Shown here piece after piece: positions 15,914 through 23,033 of a DNA stretch of 35,954 bases. The notes beneath the pieces are model-generated. The model ran no database searches and was not told the origin of the DNA. It saw nothing but the letters and a program-made list of their open reading frames with translations. Within the stretch, counting starts at the first letter, position 1; each line of letters opens with the position of its first letter. Origin of the DNA: a virus; the IMG/VR virus record IMGVR_UViG_3300030098_006240, positions 1 to 35,954 of that record. One strand, 5' to 3'. Made by a program: the position numbers and the translations under genes.

Positions 15914-16690
15914 TTAGGACATCCTTACAAGTTCTGCATCCCAACATCGACCATTTAGCCGAGAAGGTCTATCCCAAATACATTCTACAATAATTAATGC
16001 TGTACCCCATTGGCTAGTATCTTTTCTCTTCATGTAACCGGGCCGTAAAGGCCCACAAGTCCCGACATTGGAGTACCAAAATGGAAGTGGAATCTTGGCT
16101 GTTCTTCGGCATTGCGTTGGCTCTACTGGCCTGTGCGTATGGCCTCGAACGGTCAAACTAAATGGCACCCACCCACAAGCGCCAAGCATTTGCAAACCCT
16201 CAAGTTCGTCAGAATTTTGAGCAGAATCGAATCCGTGGTAGAAATGGCATTGCCCAACTCTGTACACCCCTTTCTTGGTCTTTTCATATGGCACCCAGTG
16301 CCATTTCCTGAACTCCGACCCAAATTCGGGATGCAGATTCCAATCAACAAGACCCCTTAGGGATTTGGGTATGCGCCTGGGGTCTTGGGTTTTGATATTG
16401 TCATCGTGGTTACCTGTATTGATCCACCTATGGCAATTAGGTGGCAACACGTCTCGAATAGATTTCAGTAAATTGCACGCGTGTTCATATTCGTCTGATA
16501 ACGAATGGTCGAATTCGTTGGCGTGAACGCTTGCTGCCCCGGCTTCAAACACGTCGCCCAAGTGCCCAAAGTGCGTCAGCCCAGAAGTGTTAGCAAGCGT
16601 GTCTAGGAGCCACTGATGTGTTTCTGGTGGCGTAAACGGCGAGTGTGTGCAAGAGATGGCCGCAATTTTTGCTTTATTGCGTTCCCTCAT
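15914..16690 (-). CDS. Calcineurin-like metallophosphoesterase (258 aa)
   Basis: Most signature motifs of the dinuclear metallophosphoesterase superfamily are present in order: G-D at residues 45-46 (G-H-L-G-D), G-N-H-D at 93-96, an H-G at 152-153 and G-H-T-H at 183-186. The first motif, normally D-x-H, reads C14-T-H16 within I-S-C-T-H, so the usual metal-ligand Asp is a Cys. Related enzymes hydrolyse phosphodiesters or phosphomonoesters; the substrate is unknown. The gene lies between a possible exported lipoprotein and small virion genes, and overlaps the former by 17 bases. Confidence 0.85.
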   Translation of the reverse strand: MRERNKAKIAAISCTHSPFTPPETHQWLLDTLANTSGLTHFGHLGDVFEAGAASVHANEFDHSLSDEYEHACNLLKSIRDVLPPNCHRWINTGNHDDNIKTQDPRRIPKSLRGLVDWNLHPEFGSEFRKWHWVPYEKTKKGVYRVGQCHFYHGFDSAQNSDELEGLQMLGACGWVPFSLTVRGHTHRPVEPTQCRRTAKIPLPFWYSNVGTCGPLRPGYMKRKDTSQWGTALIIVECIWDRPSRLNGRCWDAELVRMS

Positions 16691-17171
16691 CTGTTTTCCA
16701 ATTACCTAGAAGAATCGTCAAATCCGACCCTTCAACAGTACCGTTGTTATTGAGGTCCCAGGGGCTGTCCGTTGAGCCCCATTCTGCAAGTAGCTTTCCT
16801 ACATCATCGGGGCCAAAGCTATTACGCATCAAATAAAAGGCAAAATGCATCGGCGTACTGACGGGTTGGTGCATCGCTGAATGTGCTGTTCGGCACCAAC
16901 TGACCTGAAGCAATTTGCCCTCATAAAGAAAATCGTCGAAACGCAACATCGGTTCACCCGGGCGGCACGAAATGGCGGGTCCCGCAAGCACCTGATTATC
17001 GGGCACATCAAATGCGTATTCCATGCAGGGAGTCGTTGTGGTTTCAAAATGCAACCATGCGGTGCCTTTGTAGACGGTTCGAGGCCCATCTTCTTCGATT
17101 GTGTACTGAATCGTGTATTCGTCAGTTAAACAACTGCCCAACAACCGCAAAGCCATCGCAAATGAAAGCAT
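16674..17171 (-). CDS. Possible lipoprotein with C-terminal dockerin/EF-hand-like motif (165 aa)
   Basis: The ATG at 17171 has an AGGG site and follows the preceding stop by one base. The start M-L-S-F-A-M-A-L-R-L-L-G-S-C resembles a short signal with a lipobox, although the n-region lacks a positive charge. The middle is beta-rich with further cysteines. Residues about 122-158 hold a helix ending in L-L-A-E-W-G, then a 12-residue calcium-binding-type loop D139-L-N-N-N-G-T-V-E-G-S-D150, then L-T-I-L-L-G-N-W. This matches the dockerin-like C-terminal signature common in exported Phycisphaerae (planctomycete) proteins. In a phage it may mimic host surface or secretion machinery, or be a lysis or receptor-blocking factor. 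Confidence 0.7.
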   Translation of the reverse strand: MLSFAMALRLLGSCLTDEYTIQYTIEEDGPRTVYKGTAWLHFETTTTPCMEYAFDVPDNQVLAGPAISCRPGEPMLRFDDFLYEGKLLQVSWCRTAHSAMHQPVSTPMHFAFYLMRNSFGPDDVGKLLAEWGSTDSPWDLNNNGTVEGSDLTILLGNWKTDEGTQ

Positions 17172-17172
17172 G

Positions 17173-17316
17173 TTAACCCTGGTACTTTCCGCCGGTAATG
17201 AGTTTCAGGAACGGCGTCTTGAAAACGACGCCAGCACCAAAACCGCCCACGGCAACAAGAAGAACAAACCAAACGGTGCCAAGAAAACCAGACAGGGAAG
17301 CAAGAGTAGTAATCAT
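17173..17316 (-). CDS. 47-aa single-span membrane protein, possible holin
   Basis: I chose the ATG at 17316, which overlaps the previous stop as ATGA; upstream extension of the frame would run through the 128-aa gene. The 47 residues are mostly one hydrophobic segment (F-L-G-T-V-W-F-V-L-L-V-A-V-G-G-F-G-A-G-V-V-F) followed by a short basic tail (K-T-P-F-L-K-L-I-T-G-G-K). This looks like a small class III holin or lysis accessory peptide. It is the last of four tightly coupled membrane-protein genes. The lysis role is inferred from size and context. Confidence 0.65.
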   Translation of the reverse strand: MITTLASLSGFLGTVWFVLLVAVGGFGAGVVFKTPFLKLITGGKYQG

Positions 17317-17699
17317 TTTGTTTTTTTCTCCAATAGGATTTGGCGCACAATCTTGTACGTCCATGCTGCTGAAATCATGCCCGTGCATACGACAAGCGGG
17401 TAGAACAGGTAATCGTCGTATTTTGCAACTAAGTAATTCAGCACAACCAAAATGATCCCTCCGATAACCGGATACCACCCTTTCTTTCCGCTTGTCACTA
17501 CCAATAGGGCCATTCCCGCAATCAGACAAAGGCCCCCTGTGACGCTGAGGACAGTCAATGTCTCCGCAGATTCCTGAGCCTGGCCGATAAAATTTGTAGC
17601 TGCGTTAGAATTACCGCCAATCGGGCTGGCAAATTTGCAGCTGGCCAAAAAAAGAGCCATAGTGGCAAAAAAAATAAATCTGCTTGTGCGCTCATTCAT
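17313..17699 (-). CDS. 128-aa predicted lipoprotein/multi-span membrane protein
   Basis: The product starts with a typical lipoprotein signal: basic n-region (N-E-R-T-S-R), a hydrophobic core and lipobox L-A-S-C with Cys21. It then has about three further hydrophobic segments (around residues 48-68, 76-92 and 98-115) and a basic C-terminal tail ending K-K-T-K. The ATG overlaps the stop of the preceding membrane protein, and its own stop overlaps the next start (ATGA). A role in lysis or in changing the host envelope (for example superinfection exclusion) is plausible. No family is recognised. Confidence 0.7.
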   Translation of the reverse strand: MNERTSRFIFFATMALFLASCKFASPIGGNSNAATNFIGQAQESAETLTVLSVTGGLCLIAGMALLVVTSGKKGWYPVIGGIILVVLNYLVAKYDDYLFYPLVVCTGMISAAWTYKIVRQILLEKKTK

Positions 17700-17899
17700 T
17701 CAATTGTCTTTCGAATTGTGAACGCTTTCTCAAAGTGTGATTGCAGCTGCCGGGTGTTAGATGTAATTCGCTTTTCCATAGCCTCAATGTGCTTTTCTAG
17801 CATTGCAATGCGACTGTTTGCGCGCCACAAAAACCCAAAAATGCCCAGTATTGCTGGGCCAGCGATACTTAGAACGATAGACACAAGATGTTCTTGCAT
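17696..17899 (-). CDS. Small membrane protein with coiled coil (67 aa), holin/spanin-like layout
   Basis: The preferred start is the ATG at 17899, which has a GGGGGA ribosome-binding site and sits one base after the previous stop; an in-frame start ten codons earlier lies inside that gene. The product has an N-terminal membrane span (V-S-I-V-L-S-I-A-G-P-A-I-L-G-I-F-G-F-L-W) followed by a heptad-rich helix (L-E-K-H-I-E-A-M-E-K-R-I). That layout, one span plus a coiled coil, is shared with the gene before it and resembles i-spanins or small phage holin partners. Confidence 0.7.
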   Translation of the reverse strand: MQEHLVSIVLSIAGPAILGIFGFLWRANSRIAMLEKHIEAMEKRITSNTRQLQSHFEKAFTIRKTIE

Positions 17900-17900
17900 T

Positions 17901-18161
17901 TCATCCCCCGTTGTGTTCAAGGCGATCAAGGCGAAGCTTCAAATCACGAATTGCATTTGCGTGCGTCGAGTCGTTTGCTTCTGACAATACTTGCGATTTT
18001 ACCAAATCTCTTGAAATTTCCCGAAGTTCAGAAATGTGTTCGCTGTTGTTTTGAACCACCTGGTCACGACGCCCGATCATGAGAAACACGCCAGCAGCCG
18101 TAGCTGTAAGCACGACAGTCTGCAAAATAGACCAAATGTCGTGAGTCTGTTTGTTGTCCAT
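17901..18161 (-). CDS. Small membrane protein with coiled coil (86 aa), first gene of the late - strand operon
   Basis: The product begins M-D-N-K-Q-T-H-D-I-W, then has one membrane span (L-Q-T-V-V-L-T-A-T-A-A-G-V-F-L-M-I-G), then R-R and a long charged helix with repeated leucines and valines (I-S-E-L-R-E-I-S-R-D-L and I-R-D-L-K-L-R-L-D-R-L). This layout matches the 67-aa gene immediately downstream, so they may be distant duplicates or partners. It is the first gene after the 341-base structured intergenic region. Confidence 0.7.
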   Translation of the reverse strand: MDNKQTHDIWSILQTVVLTATAAGVFLMIGRRDQVVQNNSEHISELREISRDLVKSQVLSEANDSTHANAIRDLKLRLDRLEHNGG

Positions 18162-18251
18162 CCGTCAAAAATCCGCAAGTAGTTTGTGTGGTAGGGATTA
18201 CACATCCGTATCCCAGGAAAGACATCGGCGAATGGTATGCAAGTGAACAAG

Positions 18252-18331
18252 TCAACTGTCCAGAGAAAATCGAGACAGACCGACCCCTTACGGGGTCGGG
18301 TTTTTCAACTGTCCGTCGAATAATCGAAGAC
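18252..18331. repeat. Imperfect direct repeat flanking the terminator hairpin
   Basis: The 10-mer tcaactgtcc occurs at 18252-18261 and 18305-18314. Each is followed after 7-8 bases by atcgagac (18269-18276) or atcgaagac (18323-18331), giving a repeated unit of about 26 bp. Read on the - strand, each unit is oriented toward the virion genes. This is consistent with paired regulator sites or phage-type promoters. Confidence 0.55.
18280..18305 (+). terminator. Rho-independent terminator, + strand
   Basis: An 8-bp GC-rich stem (ccgacccc / ggggtcgg) closes a ttac loop and is followed by g and a run of five T on the + strand. The - strand lacks a T-run after the stem, so it reads rightward. No + strand gene precedes it, which suggests a short non-coding transcript or a barrier to antisense transcription. 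Confidence 0.75.
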
Positions 18332-18374
18332 GAGCCGCCGTACATATTGAGGCATTGCACGGTTTCACCCTACC

Positions 18375-18434
18375 TGAGAAACATGGGCTAGCGGGCGAGG
18401 CAGTGTGTCGGTGCGCCGACCTCGCCGTTTCTCA
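18375..18434. ncRNA. Nested long hairpin, candidate structured RNA
   Basis: Three consecutive helices can stack in one 60-base element. The outer one is tgagaaac with gtttctca (8 bp, 18375-18382 and 18427-18434). The middle one is ggcgag with ctcgcc (6 bp). The inner one is gtcgg with ccgac (5 bp) around a tgcg loop. All unpaired bases are on the 5' side as read on the + strand; the 3' arms are continuous. There is no T-run, so it is not a simple terminator. It may act as an RNA element, an RNase processing site or a protein-binding site. Confidence 0.45.
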
Positions 18435-18502
18435 ATACATGCTACAAGGCCGCATGTGGCCCCGTGGCTGCCCGCAAGCAATTTGCGCCACGAAACAATA
18501 CT

Positions 18503-18925
18503 TCAGTTGTCAATCGGCTTCACAACTACTTCCACGCCACCAATGTCATCCCGTTCCGAGCGGTATTGATCTACGCGCAAGGTGGTGTGCTTGGGGCTGT
18601 CATCTTGGATGATTCCAATCCCGCCCTTGGTTTTTAATGCATCAAGCAGCAACTTGCAACCGCCATAAAGATTATCAATATCAAACGCTCTTTTACGTTT
18701 GCCCCACATGCGCGTAACGCGGATTTCCACTTGGCACTCGTATTTTGGTAACGGCTTATCCCCGTATGCCACAACCATGTGCAACAGGTTCTTGTACGCC
18801 TTCTTGCGTGCCGCCCAATGCATTCGCATAAGTTTGTTAGGGTTGATCAGGTCGTAACCTGGGATGTAGCAGCGCCACGTATCAACTTCAATAGGTCTTG
18901 TCTCTGGCATCCTTGGTATTTCCAT
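18503..18925 (-). CDS. RusA-like Holliday junction resolvase (140 aa)
   Basis: RusA-family endonucleases cut four-way DNA junctions as dimers using Asp residues that bind Mg. The product has the family core F-D-I-D-N (D82 and D84), followed by L-Y-G-G-C-K-L-L-L-D-A-L (K91, D95), then G-I-I-Q-D-D-S (D108-D109). Length is typical. It overlaps the primase gene by 79 bases; the ATG at 18925 has a GGGA-type site and an alternative ATG lies five codons later. It would resolve recombination or replication intermediates before packaging and is the last gene of the replication operon. Confidence 0.85.
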   Translation of the reverse strand: MEIPRMPETRPIEVDTWRCYIPGYDLINPNKLMRMHWAARKKAYKNLLHMVVAYGDKPLPKYECQVEIRVTRMWGKRKRAFDIDNLYGGCKLLLDALKTKGGIGIIQDDSPKHTTLRVDQYRSERDDIGGVEVVVKPIDN

Positions 18926-19680
18926 TCCCGCAGATCCTTTGCGGGCGGTGTTGCAATTGACACACTCTTAGTTACCGGATCTAAAGCCTGCGCAAGTTTT
19001 TGGGCTCCGGTCTGGCCCGGCCCATCCGAATCAGCAAGAATGCAAACGTGCTGATTTTGAAGCAATTCAACCAGCAATTTCTGCCCACCAAGGCACGATG
19101 GCCTTCCAACAGTTCGAAAATCAAAGAAAAGGGCTGCCGCTGTGTCTGTGGGGCCCTCACACACAACAACGGGGCGTTTATCTTTGTCGTATGACTTCGG
19201 TATGAACAGGCCTTCACGGCTACCTTTTTGCGAAAACTTTCTTCCGCCTGGGCTTCGAAAGCGTATTCCAATCAATTGATGCCCCTTGCGGAACATTGGA
19301 AAAGCGTAGGCGCTCCTTACGCGACTGTGCCCCGTCATGAGATCCAACCAAACCTCACCGGGCAACTCGGTGTTCGAAACCAGATCTTCCATGCGCTTAT
19401 CACTACTCTTAAGCAGCATGGTCTTCATCATTTCAGCTATGACGGTGTTGTGTAGCGGAAGCTCTGAACGGTACGATTGTACCGCTTGGCTTGAATATGC
19501 CTTCGAGCGATCGCCTTTGACTAAAACGTGAAGATACCCACTCCCATCAATGTACTTTGTGCTGCCCTTTTCGACTCTTGGGCAAATTGCCGCTGTCTTG
19601 TCTTGTGCAACCAGGCACCAATCTGTGCCATCGCAAACAGGACACTTTTTTGTTCGACTCACCCTTTCAAACTGGCTCAT
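18847..19680 (-). CDS. Phage primase-type protein with zinc motif and TOPRIM domain (277 aa)
   Basis: Residues 13-33 hold four cysteines (C13-P-V-C16, C22, C33) as in the zinc-binding domain of DnaG-type primases. The TOPRIM domain is clear: V-V-V-C-E175-G-P-T-D and I-L-A-D217-S-D219-G-P-G, the metal-binding Glu and Asp-x-Asp. It would make RNA primers on single-stranded DNA, but it is shorter than DnaG and has no fused helicase. The start overlaps the helicase stop. I prefer the ATG at 19680 to the adjoining GTG at 19683. It contains the second copy of the 16-bp palindrome. Confidence 0.85.
   Translation of the reverse strand: MSQFERVSRTKKCPVCDGTDWCLVAQDKTAAICPRVEKGSTKYIDGSGYLHVLVKGDRSKAYSSQAVQSYRSELPLHNTVIAEMMKTMLLKSSDKRMEDLVSNTELPGEVWLDLMTGHSRVRSAYAFPMFRKGHQLIGIRFRSPGGRKFSQKGSREGLFIPKSYDKDKRPVVVCEGPTDTAAALFFDFRTVGRPSCLGGQKLLVELLQNQHVCILADSDGPGQTGAQKLAQALDPVTKSVSIATPPAKDLREWKYQGCQRQDLLKLIRGAATSQVTT
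19469..19484. repeat. 16-bp palindrome, copy 2 (cggtacgattgtaccg)
   Basis: It is identical to the copy at 30346-30361 and the reverse complement of that at 4984-4999. It lies inside the primase gene, where the - strand reading is A-V-Q-S-Y-R. The peptide therefore differs from the S-G-T-I-V-P encoded by the other two copies, so protein conservation does not explain the repeat. Confidence 0.8.
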
Positions 19681-21314
19681 CACTTTTTCCTGTTAATAAA
19701 GCGGTCTATTTGATCTGACGCTTCCCTGAAAGTCATATTGGATGCGTCTACCCCAAACTTTTGCAACAACTTTGCCTGTTTGAAAGTGCAAAGGTCATTC
19801 TTGCGGCGCTTCATCAGGTTGTCAAAAATGGCGCATTGCTTTGCAGGGTCGTACCCATCAGGGTTGATCCCTGCACGGCGAACGGTAGCAAGCTGCTTTT
19901 CAGACAATCGGCGCTTGAACCATTGTGAAAAACGCTTGGGCCTGATTGAAAGAATCTCAAATGGGTCAGACGTCTTCGTCTCATAACTAACTTTCGCACG
20001 AATGCCCTTGCGCTTGTTTTGTATACGCTGAAGTTGCTCCTGGTTTTCGTTCTCATAATCCGGTGCTGGCTCATCCTCTTCGTAAAGCTCTTCGTAAGTA
20101 CGACCAGGCGCCAGTTCCTCGTCAATGACAATAGGTGCGCCGTGGTCAGTCCACTCGACGTACTTCCCATCAAGAACGTCAGCTGCGCACATGAGGCTGT
20201 GGCGGCCCGCGTTTCCAACAAAATCGATCACGGTCAATCTGGGCTTGGCGCTTGTTGCTATGGCCAAACGGCGATCTTCCGGCGTTGTCATGCCATCCAC
20301 GGTTCCCGTAAGAGGGCGCGTGCCCCTGCCGCAACATTGCGCATACAGCGCACGTGACTGGGTGGGCCGCGCCATGGCAACGCAGGAAATATCGGGGACA
20401 TCAAAGCCCTCGGTGGCAATTCCGACGTTGACCAAGTACTGAATCTTGCCGGAACGGTAATCGCGCAAGATCTTGTCGCGCGTATCCTTGTTCATTCTGC
20501 CGTCGATAGTGGCAGCCTTGCCAGTCTGAGTCCGGTTGATGATTTCAGCCATGCGTTCGGCGTGCGCTACGCGGGTCGCAAAAATCACTGTTTTTCTATC
20601 GCCCGCAATCTCCATGGTAGGCACGACCACGCCATGAAGATTTTTCTCCTCTTCCATGACGCGCCCAAGGTCGCCTTGATTGAAATCATTACCCACATTG
20701 CGGCAAGCTGTAAAATCAAGAGACTTTACAAATACACGATGCACATCAAGGGGAACAAGCCAGCCGTCGTCAATTGCGTCAACAATCTCGTACTTGAACG
20801 CCACCGACTCAAACACCTGGCCGAGAGCCAGCTCATCCGCGCGGTCAGGTGTGGCGCTGACCCCCATTACTTTGCAACCCGCTTCCATAAATCGATCCAA
20901 GATGCGCCGATACGAGGGTGCGCAAGCATGGTGCGCCTCGTCCACCACAACCAGGGAAAAGTCGGAAGGGTTAAACCTTTCCATTCGTTTCTTGTGTGTG
21001 CCAGAGTTAAGCGTCTGCACGCTTGCGACAACGACCTTGCTGCGATTAAATATGGTCTTTTCGTCTGACTCCAACTCAGCCATTTCAATTGCTGGTCTCT
21101 GGCCAGTCACCATGCCAATCTTTTCCGCAGCCTGATGCACCAGAATGTCGCGGTGCGCAATAACCAAGGCGCGCTTACGCGCCATCTCTACAGCTTTGGC
21201 AAACACAATAGTCTTGCCAGTGCCTGTAGGCATAACAATTAACGTAGATCGGTGTGTTCGCAACGACACCTTGAGGCCATTAATGGCCTGATTCTGATAA
21301 TCGCGCAACTGCAT
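19680..21314 (-). CDS. Superfamily 2 DNA helicase (DEAH type, 544 aa)
   Basis: Clear SF2 motifs in order: Q-type start (Y-Q-N-Q-A), Walker A M-P-T-G-T-G-K-T at residues 28-35, D-E-A-H at 124-127, S-A-T at 152-154, E-G-F-D-V-P at 301-306 and Q-C-C-G-R-G-T-R at 325-332. This is the UvsW/type III restriction-like group of phage helicases that unwind forks and recombination intermediates with ATP. The remaining C-terminal 200 residues are acidic then basic and may bind DNA or the primase. The start has a GGGGTG site. Its stop overlaps the primase start, which argues for a helicase-primase pair made in fixed ratio. Confidence 0.93.
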   Translation of the reverse strand: MQLRDYQNQAINGLKVSLRTHRSTLIVMPTGTGKTIVFAKAVEMARKRALVIAHRDILVHQAAEKIGMVTGQRPAIEMAELESDEKTIFNRSKVVVASVQTLNSGTHKKRMERFNPSDFSLVVVDEAHHACAPSYRRILDRFMEAGCKVMGVSATPDRADELALGQVFESVAFKYEIVDAIDDGWLVPLDVHRVFVKSLDFTACRNVGNDFNQGDLGRVMEEEKNLHGVVVPTMEIAGDRKTVIFATRVAHAERMAEIINRTQTGKAATIDGRMNKDTRDKILRDYRSGKIQYLVNVGIATEGFDVPDISCVAMARPTQSRALYAQCCGRGTRPLTGTVDGMTTPEDRRLAIATSAKPRLTVIDFVGNAGRHSLMCAADVLDGKYVEWTDHGAPIVIDEELAPGRTYEELYEEDEPAPDYENENQEQLQRIQNKRKGIRAKVSYETKTSDPFEILSIRPKRFSQWFKRRLSEKQLATVRRAGINPDGYDPAKQCAIFDNLMKRRKNDLCTFKQAKLLQKFGVDASNMTFREASDQIDRFINRKK

Positions 21315-21327
21315 ACGTCACCCCAAA

Positions 21328-22215
21328 TTAAAAATCAGGCTCGTAAAACTGCCCCACTTCGTTCCCAGGATCAAGATCCTCATCGTCTCGTGGGTCATGC
21401 ACGGCAGCGATGTCGGGGTTGTAGGTTTCTGAATCGTAGTGCAGAGAATCGGTAGCGATGGGCTCCATCGATTCGCGCAAGGCTTCCTTGCTTGCATCGG
21501 GCGCAGATTCCCAGACAGACTTGGGAACCCACCCAAGCCCACGACAAGCAGGGCAAGGATTACCATCTTCGCCAACCCCCGTCCCCTTGCAATAAGGGCA
21601 AAAATCATGCGGGGTTGCCATCTTGATGTTGGCCTTGATGTTCTTCATGTCGATTTTGAATTCGTCCATGTCAAGCCATGCGCCATCATCTTGCTCCCCG
21701 ATTGCGACGATTGCGGTAGATACGCGGTTAAGTGCGGATATGCACGACTGCATGTCCTCCACCAAGTGGCGAAACCCAGCCTTCTTCTCTTCCCACACCT
21801 CGCCATCTTCTTCGGCTTCCTCCGCAATAGCCTCGGAAGCAATCGTGCTCTTGATCCGCTTCAGCTGCGCCCCTGTCACCCTGGCCGGGTCACCAACTTC
21901 GTCAACAGCCTTTTCAAACACTGCAACCTTATCTTCGTCTGGCAAATCAGAAAGCTGTCTTGCCTGCCATTCGTTTTCGACAGGCACAACCTCCTTGACC
22001 TCAACGGCGCGAATCATCTTGCGCGCCCAGTTGCTGCCCTTCTGCCATCTTTCATTGCAGTAATCCTCGAACGACTTGTAATTACCCTTCCAAAGCTTTT
22101 CGTCGCGAATGACCATAAGAGTCATTCCAATACGAAAGATTGCCTTCAAATCCTCCTGAATAAGCATTTCCAGCTCAATCAGTCGATCGCCATCAGATTT
22201 GACAATATCAGTCAT
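21328..22215 (-). CDS. Phage DNA-binding-like protein with DnaJ-type zinc finger (295 aa)
   Basis: The ATG at 22215 overlaps the RecT stop (ATGA). Residues 26-75 (I-F-R-I-G-M-T-L, K-S-F-E-D-Y-C, W-A-R-K-M-I-R-A) resemble the helical region seen in phage and ParB-like or DUF3102-type proteins. A helical region follows. Residues 206-229 are a DnaJ-type double C-x2-C-x-G-x-G motif (C206, C209, C221, C224), and the C-terminus is acidic. This layout fits a regulator or recombination/replication accessory factor. The exact function is not known to me. Confidence 0.8.
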   Translation of the reverse strand: MTDIVKSDGDRLIELEMLIQEDLKAIFRIGMTLMVIRDEKLWKGNYKSFEDYCNERWQKGSNWARKMIRAVEVKEVVPVENEWQARQLSDLPDEDKVAVFEKAVDEVGDPARVTGAQLKRIKSTIASEAIAEEAEEDGEVWEEKKAGFRHLVEDMQSCISALNRVSTAIVAIGEQDDGAWLDMDEFKIDMKNIKANIKMATPHDFCPYCKGTGVGEDGNPCPACRGLGWVPKSVWESAPDASKEALRESMEPIATDSLHYDSETYNPDIAAVHDPRDDEDLDPGNEVGQFYEPDF

Positions 22216-23033
22216 TCCCACACATCGCTTCCTGCCGCTTCATTTGCGACATCAACCATTTCCTGTCTTTGCTTTTTGTATCCCTGCCAGGTGCGGCCTT
22301 TTCCGGTGATTGTTTCAACGTGCTCCAGAAGGGCAACGAAGTCCTCTTCTACAGCACTGCCATCTGTCGGGTATCCAAGGTCGGACATGATGAACTTGCA
22401 ACAATCAAACAGCTCAGCCGGGACCGACACATTCGCCCACTCTTTGACAAGGCTCATGAACTTCTGCTTGGCGGTCTCTTCCTCCTGCGCAGGCACCTCG
22501 CGCTGGGGAGTGGGCGGCTCAACTTCGACCACCACGCCGTTGTCGGCAGGCTTGGCCTGCTGCATTTCCTCTTGTGTGTAGAGGCCGCTTAGTTCAGCCG
22601 GGAAGGCTTTCCTCAGAGCCAGGGACTCGGCGCACTTGCCCAGCATCAGGTGCGGCATCTTCTTCCACATGAACCCCTGCCTTTCGCCCGGGAAGTACTG
22701 CTCCCAGCGGGCGCTTGCCGTGAACGGGCAGCGTGCGCCGCCGACAATCTTGTACACGGTGACCGTCGCCTTCTTCGGATCCTCTTCGTTGTCGTAGATC
22801 GGATCATCGTTTCCTGCGTAGCACCTGGTGCGATCGGCAATGAGTCGAAACCCGTCAATCCCGGTAGTGACCGTCATGTTCGACCCACGCACCTGAGGGT
22901 AGATCTGGTTGGTGATCGGGTTGAGGTTGTAGCGCTTCGCTGCAAGCAGGAACACCTCCAACTGATCGTTGTTCAACTTGAATCTGTTCTTGATGTAGCG
23001 CTCTTCTTCTTCAGTAAACATGATATCCGACAT
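22212..23033 (-). CDS. RecT/Bet-family single-strand annealing protein (273 aa)
   Basis: The product shows the conserved core of lambda Bet and RecT relatives: F-L-L-A-A-K-R-Y-N-L-N-P-I-T-N-Q-I-Y, then T-G-I-D-G-F-R-L-I-A, a R-W-E-Q-Y-F region, and K-M-P-H-L-M-L-G-K-C-A-E-S-L-A-L-R-K-A-F-P. Such proteins anneal complementary DNA strands during phage recombination. The C-terminal 90 residues are acidic and more variable. I chose the ATG at 23033, which shares a base with the stop of the nuclease gene (TAATG). That coupling is expected for an exonuclease/annealase pair. Confidence 0.93.
   Translation of the reverse strand: MSDIMFTEEEERYIKNRFKLNNDQLEVFLLAAKRYNLNPITNQIYPQVRGSNMTVTTGIDGFRLIADRTRCYAGNDDPIYDNEEDPKKATVTVYKIVGGARCPFTASARWEQYFPGERQGFMWKKMPHLMLGKCAESLALRKAFPAELSGLYTQEEMQQAKPADNGVVVEVEPPTPQREVPAQEEETAKQKFMSLVKEWANVSVPAELFDCCKFIMSDLGYPTDGSAVEEDFVALLEHVETITGKGRTWQGYKKQRQEMVDVANEAAGSDVWE

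Larger units (their letters stand above)
18162..18502. other. 341-base non-coding structured region between replication and virion modules
   Basis: No convincing gene is visible in either strand. It contains a near-perfect + strand terminator hairpin, a longer nested hairpin at 18375-18434, a 10-bp direct repeat with matching flanks, and a further possible hairpin (GTGGC...GCCAC) around 18461-18488. The - strand virion operon begins just to its left, so the late promoter is probably here, although I find no clear -35/-10 pair. Confidence 0.7.

Noticed and set aside
18162-18502. Possible tRNA gene in the structured region
   Set aside because: The hairpins do not form a cloverleaf and no T-loop consensus (GTTCRA-type) was seen.
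21439-22581. Long + strand frame of 380 codons opposite the zinc-finger and recT genes
   Set aside because: It is antisense to two well-supported genes with conserved motifs, and its product shows no family pattern; it is a codon-bias shadow.
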